From positions 1-50,491 of the forward strand of contig JAHCMG010000221.1 of assembly GCA_019192585.1 (NCBI GenBank): 50,491 nt of DNA, read 5' to 3'. Shown here one piece after another: positions 44,106-50,491 of this stretch (positions within the stretch are counted from its first letter, which is position 1; each line of letters opens with the position of its first letter). The notes beneath the pieces were generated by a model that saw only the letters and a program-made list of their open reading frames with translations, made no database searches and had not been told where the DNA came from. Origin of the DNA: Devosiaceae bacterium MH13. Lineage in GTDB: Bacteria; Pseudomonadota; Alphaproteobacteria; Rhizobiales; MH13. The position numbers were made by a program, and so were the translations under genes.

Positions 44106-44881
44106 CCGGCGGTCATGCCTGCCATGATGCGCTCCATCACCCGCACCCGCCCGAACCGTGGAAGGAACGCAAGCGAGGTCTGCAAAAAGCGGTTGAATGC
44201 CGTCGGCGCGATGTAGCTGCGCCGGCCCAGGGCGGCGAGCGTCTGCTCGGCCACTTGGTCGGCTGTTGCGGAGAAGCCGTACGTCATGCCGGCGCGGCCG
44301 CCGAACTCGGTCGCCACGGGACCGGGCGCGCTGACAAGAACGCTGACGCCCAAAGGCCGCATCTCCCGGGCCAGTGCCTCCCCGAAACTGTGAATGTACC
44401 CTTTAGTCGCCGCATAATTGGCCGAGCCCGGCACGCCTTGGCCGCCAACAATGGAGCCGAACAGCACGATGCCGCCGCGAGCTTTGGCAGCAAAGCGCGG
44501 CGCGAAATGCCGGGCCATCGCCACCACGGCGGCGATGTTTACATCGATCATTTCAAGGGCGAGCTCGGGGTCTTCGTCGACAAAGGGGCCCGCAGCGCCG
44601 AAGCCCGACGCGGCCACCAAAAGGCCGACATCGAGCCCCTCGGTCGCCGACAGGCACGCTTTTACCGCCCCGCTGTCCGACAGATCGGTCGCAAGCACTT
44701 TAGTCTCGATGCCGTGCGCGCCACCAAGCGTGCCCGCCAGCTCGTCGAGGACTTGTTCGCGCCGCGCGATCAGCACGAGGTTGAAGCCCTTGGCCGCCAG
44801 CAGTTCGGCCATGGACCGGCCAATGCCGCTGCTCGCGCCGGTGACGACGGCCCAAGGGCCGAATTGCTCAGGGTTCGCCAT
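44102..44881 (-). CDS. Classical short-chain dehydrogenase/reductase
   Basis: A 259-residue SDR of the DltE/YqjQ-like type. The NADP motif TGASSGIG is at about 14-21, the NNAG position reads AASGFG, and the catalytic Ser (FGSIVGGQG), YAATK (Tyr/Lys) and PGPVATEF are all present, so it should be active. It starts five bases after the RND permease stop and is probably the third gene of the efflux operon. The substrate is unknown; co-expression with a pump suggests modification of a toxic carbonyl or lipid, which is speculation. Confidence 0.88.
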   Translation of the reverse strand: MANPEQFGPWAVVTGASSGIGRSMAELLAAKGFNLVLIARREQVLDELAGTLGGAHGIETKVLATDLSDSGAVKACLSATEGLDVGLLVAASGFGAAGPFVDEDPELALEMIDVNIAAVVAMARHFAPRFAAKARGGIVLFGSIVGGQGVPGSANYAATKGYIHSFGEALAREMRPLGVSVLVSAPGPVATEFGGRAGMTYGFSATADQVAEQTLAALGRRSYIAPTAFNRFLQTSLAFLPRFGRVRVMERIMAGMTAG

Positions 44882-44886
44882 CTGCC

Positions 44887-47800
44887 TTACTCCGCGGCGA
44901 CGGCGGCGGGCGGCAGCGCCTCCGCATCATTGTCGGCCGCTCTGGGGCTGTGATCCACCGTCCGCGTGTTTGCCGCCTCCGCCTTGCGCAGCTTGCGCGC
45001 ATGGTTGGCATAGGCCAGCACGAACATGGGCGGGGTGAAGTAGAACGAGACCACCGTCGACAGGAGCACACCCCCGGCCACCGACATGGCAAACGGTGGC
45101 CAGAAACCCCCGCCGGCCAGGATCAGCGGCAGGAAGCCGCCAAACGTGGTGATCGTGGTCGAGACGATGTGCCGGCTCGAGCCCATCAAGACGTCCACCA
45201 TCGCCGCTTTGTCGCCGGCCATGGCCCGCTCATCGGCCTTCAGCCCCGTCAGGATGATGATGGCAGCGTTGATCGACACACCGATCGAGCCGATGACGCC
45301 GATAATCGCGTTGATCCCGAACGGGTACTGGAAGACCGCGAGCGCCAGCATGCTCAGACCCGCGCTGAGACCGCACACGATCAAGGCGACAAGCGTCAGC
45401 CGGAACGCGTTGAAGGTCAGCGCGACAGCGGCGATCGACAAGGTGACGATCAGGCCCAGCGAGGCCAGGAGATCACCCAGCGTGCTCGCCCGCGCGTCGC
45501 TGTCGCCGCCAAGCTCAAGCCGATAGCCCGCAGGCAGGCTGAACCCCGCCTCATCGAGCGCTGCTTGCACTTCGACCAGCGCCTCTTCGGGCAGAACGCC
45601 CCGCAGCATGAAGCCTTGGACAGTGTTGACGCGCTCGCCATTGCGCCGCGCGATAGCGCTGGCCGCTGGCTCAAGCCGGACGGTCGACACCGCCGACAAG
45701 GGCATGGCGGGCCACTGGCCTTCCGCCGACAGTTGCGCCGCGTTCGGCAGCAGGATCGGCAGATCGCGAACCGCCTGCAAATCGCTACGGCTGGCATCGC
45801 CCAACCGGACGCGAATGGGCAATTCCTCGGCGCCTTCCACCATCGAGCCGCCGGTGACCCCTTCAAGGCCTGCCTGAAGCTGGCGCGCGATGCCGCCCAG
45901 ATCGAGGCCCAACAGCCGCGCCTGCGCTTCATCGATGTCGACGATTGCCTTGGGGGCACCGCCACCCAACGTGCTGCGGGCGACAACGATGGTGTCGACA
46001 CCGGCCATGATGGCCCGCGCTTCGTCACCCAAGGCCCGCAAGGTTTCAAGGTTCTCGCCGACGAGGCGGATCTCAACAGGCGCCGAAACCGGCGGCCCCT
46101 GAACGAGCCCGCGCACCAGCACCTCGGCTTCGGGCGCGATGGTCTGGATGGTCCGTTGTAGCTCCGGCAACAGCGATTCCGTCGCCGCCGGCGATGCCGT
46201 TGTGATCAGCGCCTGCGCATGGCCCGGCGCGTTCTCACGGCCGCCCAAAATATTGTAGTAGAAGGCCGGCGCAGAGCGACCCAGAACCCACATGACTTGC
46301 TCGATCCGCTCGTCACCCAGAAGCACCCGATCAAGCCGGTCAACGGTCTGCTCGGTCGCCACAAGCGCGCTGCCTGGCGGCAATTCGACCTCGATGTAGA
46401 ACTGGTCGCGGTCAACGCCGGGGAAGAACTGCGCCGTCAGCGTCGGCAGGCTCAAAAAGCCCATCACCGGCAGTACGAGCGACAGCGCGATGGAGCGCAG
46501 CGGGTTCGCCACCGCCCAGCGCAGCGAGGCCTTGAACCCGGCCGCAACGAAGCCGCCAGAAATGCCGCCACGCTTGCCATTTGCCGGCAACAGGTGGCCG
46601 GCGATGGCCGGCGTCACGGTCACCGCGATGATGAACGACCACACGAGCATGATCACCACGGCGATCGCGATGGAGCCGACAAAGTCGCCCGCCGCACCGG
46701 GCAACAGGATCATCGGCGTGAACGCCAGCGCGGTGGTCACCGTCGAGGCGAGCAAGGGCGCGAACAGACGCCGCACTGATTGCGCGACGGCCTCGGCCCG
46801 TTTGAGACCCTTAGCGAGCCTCTGACCCACATCGTGGGTCATCACGATGCCCGCATCAACCAGCAGACCCAAGGCCACGATGAGCCCGGTCACCGACATC
46901 TGGTGGATGGCAAGACCCAGAAAATTCATCGTGAACAGGCTCGCGAGCGTCACGATGGGCAAGATCAACGCCACCAGAAGCGCGGCGCGCAGCCCCAGCG
47001 TGATCAGCAGCACCCCGACAACCAGCGCCACACCGATGGCCATATTGGTGCCAACCTCGGTCAGCCGGTCGGCGGTGTAGCCGCTCTGATCAAAGGTCAG
47101 ATCGAGCGAAAGCCCATCGGGCATGACGTCCTGATAGTCGTCGAGCACATCGCGCACAAAGCCAGACCAGATATCGACCTGAAGCCCCGATTCGAGCTTC
47201 GCAGCGACCAACACGGCCGGCCGGCCATTGGTCAGCGCCACCTCTGTCGAGGGCGTGCGCGGCCCACGGCTGAGGGTCGCGATCTGATCGAGATAGGCAA
47301 CCGAGCCGTTGGCGCCTTGGCGCACCACGATCTGCCGCAGCCGATCGAGCGCCTCCACCTCACCATCGACATTGATCAGGAAGTCATTGGCCGAGCCGCG
47401 CACACGCCCGGCCTGCCCTTTGGCGTCGGCCTGCGCGATAGCGCGGGAGACGTCGTCCGCCGTCAGCCCCAACGCAGCGGTGGCAATCGGATCGAGGGTC
47501 ACCAACACCTCGTCTTCGGGCACGCCGAACAGGTCGACCGCCTCGGTGCCAGGGATGTTGCGCAACTCTTGCGCCAGGTCCCGCGCGTAGCGCGCCGCGA
47601 TGGTTGGCGACACACCGTCATGCCGCGCTGTGATCGCGGCAATGGCGGCATAGGCGCTGCCGCCGCCTGCTTCGAACTCGGGTTCAAGGGCATCGGCGGG
47701 CAGCGTGGGCGCCAGCTCGGCGAGATCATCGCGGATCTCGGCCCAAACCTGCTCGATCCGATCATCGGGCACGGTCACGCCAAGCTCGACGGAGACGATC

Positions 47801-48060
47801 GAGACGCCAGTCGAAGAGGCGGAGGTGATCACGTCCACCTCGGCAATCTCGCGGATCGCATCTTCGATCTCAGAGGTCACCAGGGCCTCGACGCGGGCCG
47901 GGTCAGCGCCCGGCATCAGCGTGGTAACGGTGCCGAACAGGTTGGTGATGGTCGGGTCTTCCTGGCGGCCGATGGCCAACAGGGAGGATGCGCCAGCGGC
48001 AACGATGACCAACAGGATCAGCGCAACCAGCCGCGGCTGGCGGAAAGTGAGGTTCTCCAT
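44887..48060 (-). CDS. RND efflux permease
   Basis: A 1057-residue inner-membrane pump with the RND plan: helix 1 (LVALILLVIVAAGA), a large periplasmic loop (to about 335), helices 2-6, a second loop (about 560-850), and helices 8-12. In helix 4 the usual Asp pair reads VDAGIVMTHD, with one Asp (about D402), as in CusA-like members; the helix-10 segment reads GVSINAAIIILTG with no Lys, so the proton relay differs from AcrB. The ATG at 48060 has GGAGAG five bases upstream; a GTG two codons earlier overlaps the adaptor stop. No outer-membrane channel gene is adjacent. Confidence 0.93.
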   Translation of the reverse strand: MENLTFRQPRLVALILLVIVAAGASSLLAIGRQEDPTITNLFGTVTTLMPGADPARVEALVTSEIEDAIREIAEVDVITSASSTGVSIVSVELGVTVPDDRIEQVWAEIRDDLAELAPTLPADALEPEFEAGGGSAYAAIAAITARHDGVSPTIAARYARDLAQELRNIPGTEAVDLFGVPEDEVLVTLDPIATAALGLTADDVSRAIAQADAKGQAGRVRGSANDFLINVDGEVEALDRLRQIVVRQGANGSVAYLDQIATLSRGPRTPSTEVALTNGRPAVLVAAKLESGLQVDIWSGFVRDVLDDYQDVMPDGLSLDLTFDQSGYTADRLTEVGTNMAIGVALVVGVLLITLGLRAALLVALILPIVTLASLFTMNFLGLAIHQMSVTGLIVALGLLVDAGIVMTHDVGQRLAKGLKRAEAVAQSVRRLFAPLLASTVTTALAFTPMILLPGAAGDFVGSIAIAVVIMLVWSFIIAVTVTPAIAGHLLPANGKRGGISGGFVAAGFKASLRWAVANPLRSIALSLVLPVMGFLSLPTLTAQFFPGVDRDQFYIEVELPPGSALVATEQTVDRLDRVLLGDERIEQVMWVLGRSAPAFYYNILGGRENAPGHAQALITTASPAATESLLPELQRTIQTIAPEAEVLVRGLVQGPPVSAPVEIRLVGENLETLRALGDEARAIMAGVDTIVVARSTLGGGAPKAIVDIDEAQARLLGLDLGGIARQLQAGLEGVTGGSMVEGAEELPIRVRLGDASRSDLQAVRDLPILLPNAAQLSAEGQWPAMPLSAVSTVRLEPAASAIARRNGERVNTVQGFMLRGVLPEEALVEVQAALDEAGFSLPAGYRLELGGDSDARASTLGDLLASLGLIVTLSIAAVALTFNAFRLTLVALIVCGLSAGLSMLALAVFQYPFGINAIIGVIGSIGVSINAAIIILTGLKADERAMAGDKAAMVDVLMGSSRHIVSTTITTFGGFLPLILAGGGFWPPFAMSVAGGVLLSTVVSFYFTPPMFVLAYANHARKLRKAEAANTRTVDHSPRAADNDAEALPPAAVAAE

Positions 48061-48062
48061 GA

Positions 48063-49253
48063 TCACTCTCCGGCGCCGGTTTGCGTGATCAGGCGCACAC
48101 GCTCACCGGGAACGACGCGGTGGGTGCCAGCCGGGATCAGCGTCAGCGGACCATCCATGGTGCCCGTCACAAAGGCCGTCTCGGCGTCAAGATGCAGCAC
48201 TTCCACCGCTTCGGTGCCAACGCGGTAGGTGGCCTCTTGCGCTTCATCAGGGGTCAGCGACAGAACCGTCCACAACCCGCGCACACCATCGCGCAGGGCC
48301 GAAAGCGGCACCGTGTAACCAGCCTGATCGATGCTCGGCGCCAGTGCGAGGGTGCCAGCTTGCAGATAGACAGGCTCATCGGTCTCGAGCGCATAGAGCG
48401 CGGTGCGCGTGCGGGTTTGGGGATCAAGATCGGGGCGCAAGCCGACAAACCGGGCGTCATAGTCGCGACCATTGATCGTGATCTGCGCCCCGTTGAGCGC
48501 CGCCGTCTCAGACGCCAAGCTCGGATCGATACCGACCCGGAACATCGGCGCGCCCTCTTGCAAAACATCGACAATGGCCTGGCCCACGGCGACCACCTGG
48601 CCCTCATCGGCCAGGCGTGTGGCGATGGTGCCGGCAAAGGGGGCAACCAGCTCGGTCTGCGACAGCTGCACGTCGATGCGGGTGATGGAGGCGTCGATCT
48701 CGGCGATCCGCGCCTCAAGATCAGCAAGGTTGAAACGGGCCGAATCGAGCTGCTGCTGCGAAGCAAAGCCGCGCTCTTGCAGCGCGCTTTGGCGATCGGT
48801 GGTGACCTGCGCGAGCTCGACTTGCGCCTCCACCGCCCGGCGCGACGCTTCAAGCCGGGTGCGCTCGGCATCAAGAATGCGCGTATCAAGCCGCGCCAGA
48901 ACCTGTCCGGCTTCCACCCGGTCGCCTTCATCGACCTCCAAAAGCTCGATTTCGCCAGCTTGCTGGAACGCCAGGTTGACCGTCTGCGCCGGCTCGACCT
49001 GACCTTGGAACTGCCGCGCCACGACAAGGCTTTGCTGCGGCTCGATGGTGAGCGCCGAAACGGCCGTCAGCGGCGCCGGGTCGGGGCCGATCACCGCGTC
49101 AGCGCGTTCGGCCAGAATGCCCCCGCCGCCCACAACCAATCCGCCGGCGAGGACGAAAACCCCCGCCGTTCCTGTTACAGTGACGGTCCGGCGCAGCGCG
49201 CGCCCAAACCAGGAGCCTCGGGTATCGGTTTTCGGCATGGATGTGTCTGACAT
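48063..49253 (-). CDS. RND efflux periplasmic adaptor (membrane fusion protein)
   Basis: A 396-residue adaptor from the ATG at 49253 (ATG 49271 or 49238 are alternatives). One N-terminal helix (about 24-46) anchors it, without a lipobox cysteine. A biotinyl-lipoyl-like half (QPAGEIELLEVDEGDRVEAG region, about 95-118) is followed by a coiled-coil hairpin (about 125-195), the second lipoyl half (LVAPFAGTIATRLADEGQVV) and a beta-barrel. It links the permease to an outer-membrane channel encoded elsewhere. First gene of adaptor-permease-SDR. Confidence 0.92.
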   Translation of the reverse strand: MSDTSMPKTDTRGSWFGRALRRTVTVTGTAGVFVLAGGLVVGGGGILAERADAVIGPDPAPLTAVSALTIEPQQSLVVARQFQGQVEPAQTVNLAFQQAGEIELLEVDEGDRVEAGQVLARLDTRILDAERTRLEASRRAVEAQVELAQVTTDRQSALQERGFASQQQLDSARFNLADLEARIAEIDASITRIDVQLSQTELVAPFAGTIATRLADEGQVVAVGQAIVDVLQEGAPMFRVGIDPSLASETAALNGAQITINGRDYDARFVGLRPDLDPQTRTRTALYALETDEPVYLQAGTLALAPSIDQAGYTVPLSALRDGVRGLWTVLSLTPDEAQEATYRVGTEAVEVLHLDAETAFVTGTMDGPLTLIPAGTHRVVPGERVRLITQTGAGE

Positions 49254-49285
49254 GGAACCGCTCGCACGCATGAGTTGACGATGAT

Positions 49286-49336
49286 GTAAGTGTCACTTAC
49301 TTTCTGGCATAGGCATATGTTAATAGCACTTACTTT
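49286..49336. promoter_or_regulatory. TetR operator region GTAAGTG-T-CACTTAC plus repeated half-site
   Basis: A perfect 15-bp palindrome, 7-bp arms around a single T, at 49286-49300, and a second CACTTAC at 49327-49333. Both are followed by TTT, so CACTTACTTT is a direct repeat 33 bp apart. A possible efflux promoter on the minus strand (TTGCCA 49341-49336, 18 bases, TATGCC 49317-49312) has the half-site in its spacer and the full palindrome just after its start. Confidence 0.68.
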
Positions 49337-49362
49337 GGCAAGCCCCTTTTGGATCACACGCC

Positions 49363-50004
49363 ATGAACAAAACTGACCTCGGCGAAAAAAAGCCCGGCAA
49401 ACCGGGGCCAAAACGCGCCGCCTACCACCATGGCGACCTGCGCGCGCACCTCATTGAGACGGTCCGCACGCTGGTCGAGGAGAAGGGGGCTGACGGGTTC
49501 TCGATTTCGGAAGCGGCACGACGCGCCGGCGTTTCAAGCGCCGCGCCGTACAAACATTTCGCCGACAAGGACGCGATCGTTCGCGAGGTGGCCATGGAGG
49601 GCATGCGCCGGCTGGGTGCGCAGATGGACGCTCAAGCCCAGGCAGCCGACCCGCACAATTTCGGCCGCGTCAACGCGATCGGGCACGTCTATGTGGACTT
49701 CGCGCGCCGCGAGCCCGGCGTCTTTCGGCTGATGTTTGGCCTCACTGAGGGCCATGATGGCGACCCCGAGATGGAGGAGGTCGGCCGCGCGACCTATGGC
49801 ATTGTCATCCGCGAAGTGATCAGCGCGATGCCGCAGGGCACGCCTGAAGAGGTAATCCGCCGCCGCGCGTACATGCTGTGGATGTGCGTGCACGGGCACT
49901 CGTTTTTGCAGATCGACCGCAAGGTGAACGTCTCGGAGATCACAGCGCCTGATGCCGAAGTGCTGGCCGAACTGTCGGTGCGCATACTGGGCGAGCCGTC
50001 TTAG
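49363..50004 (+). CDS. TetR-family repressor of the RND efflux operon
   Basis: A 213-residue regulator with an N-terminal TetR helix-turn-helix (AYHHGDLRAHLIETVRTLVE, then FSISEAARRAGVSSAAPYKHF, about 20-66) and a C-terminal WHG-type ligand domain (RRRAYMLWMCVHGHSFLQID). The N-terminus is basic (KKPGKPGPKRAAYHH), probably extra DNA contacts. It is divergent from the adaptor gene with palindromic operators between, so it probably controls the pump and itself. It ends before a bidirectional terminator. Confidence 0.92.
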   Translation: MNKTDLGEKKPGKPGPKRAAYHHGDLRAHLIETVRTLVEEKGADGFSISEAARRAGVSSAAPYKHFADKDAIVREVAMEGMRRLGAQMDAQAQAADPHNFGRVNAIGHVYVDFARREPGVFRLMFGLTEGHDGDPEMEEVGRATYGIVIREVISAMPQGTPEEVIRRRAYMLWMCVHGHSFLQIDRKVNVSEITAPDAEVLAELSVRILGEPS

Positions 50005-50041
50005 AGACGCAGCGCCAAAACCTGTGCCGGCGCGACCAACG

Positions 50042-50080
50042 AAAAACCCCCGAAAGCCGACGCTTCCGGGGGTTTTGTTT
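50042..50080. terminator. Bidirectional terminator between tetR and katG
   Basis: An inverted repeat AAAACCCCCG/CGGGGGTTTT (50043-50052 with 50067-50076), extended after one mismatch by four more pairs. T-runs follow on both strands (TTTTGTTTT on plus, TTTTT on minus), so it can end both convergent genes. Confidence 0.88.
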
Positions 50081-50107
50081 TATCTATCGGCTCAGGCGAG
50101 CGGAAGA

Positions 50108-50491
<384 letters not shown>

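Noticed and set aside
46780-48228. A 482-residue open frame on the plus strand opposite the RND permease
   Set aside because: It is antisense to a clear RND gene, is rich in His/Arg/Asp typical of reversed GC-rich codons, and has no domain pattern.

Overview
The window is a GC-rich stretch of an alphaproteobacterial chromosome and carries almost entirely vertically inherited core genes. Gene content and order point to Hyphomicrobiales (Rhizobiales) or a close relative. Indicators are the run TIGR02302 protein / CpdR-like regulator / ftsEX / ydcF / plsC / chaC / DUF2125 / tyrC-hisC-chorismate mutase / metXW, the phaAB|phaR pair, an L21 with a long C-terminal extension, and the block rppH / polysaccharide deacetylase / ctpA / envC / rlmH / rsfS / nadD / proAB / obg / rpmA / rplU. 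The lineage is inferred from this synteny. I see no IS element, prophage, integrase or CRISPR array.

Layout. 1-7.1 kb: envelope and division genes (partial TIGR02302 protein, CpdR-like receiver, zinc-ribbon membrane protein, ftsE, ftsX, YdcF-like protein, plsC). 7.1-14.7 kb: chaC, a DUF2125 protein, the tyrosine-branch operon (chorismate mutase, hisC, tyrC), then metX-metW and a drug/metabolite transporter joined by GTGA overlaps. 14.7-19.6 kb: methyltransferase, gloB, LysE-type exporter, DUF985 cupin, a protein with a degenerate NYN-like domain, and a membrane-anchored endonuclease/phosphatase-family protein. 19.6-22.6 kb: polyhydroxyalkanoate genes phaA-phaB divergent from phaR. 22.7-28.5 kb: a small unknown protein, a cytosolic-type gamma-glutamyltransferase, a GlcG/HbpS-like protein, rpmF, mtgA, ispA, rppH. 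28.5-33.2 kb: polysaccharide deacetylase, ctpA, envC. 33.2-40.4 kb: rlmH, rsfS, nadD, proA, proB, obg, an acetyltransferase, rpmA, rplU, then tRNA-Ser(CGA) on the other strand. 40.4-50.5 kb, more accessory: two TetR-controlled efflux loci (an atypical SDR with a MATE pump; an RND pump with its adaptor and a second SDR) and the 3' end of katG.

The strongest regulatory pattern is a set of sites matching the CtrA cell-cycle consensus TTAA-N7-TTAA. Perfect copies lie upstream of ftsE, upstream of a small unknown gene, and between ctpA and the polysaccharide deacetylase gene. A one-mismatch copy lies upstream of envC-ctpA, and a TTAACCAT half-site upstream of the ydcF-like gene. FtsEX and EnvC are known partners in division-site peptidoglycan hydrolysis, and CpdR controls CtrA proteolysis in related bacteria. 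The window therefore looks like a cell-cycle-timed envelope and division gene set. Binding itself is inferred from motif only.

Both efflux loci have clear palindromic operators in their divergent promoters: two copies of ATACG-N4-GTATG exactly 25 bp apart, and GTAAGTG-T-CACTTAC plus a repeated half-site. Other features worth attention are a terminator-like hairpin at the predicted start of the rplU transcript, three perfect stem-loops downstream of tRNA-Ser, an SDR lacking its catalytic tyrosine, and an RND pump with a reduced set of charged intramembrane residues.
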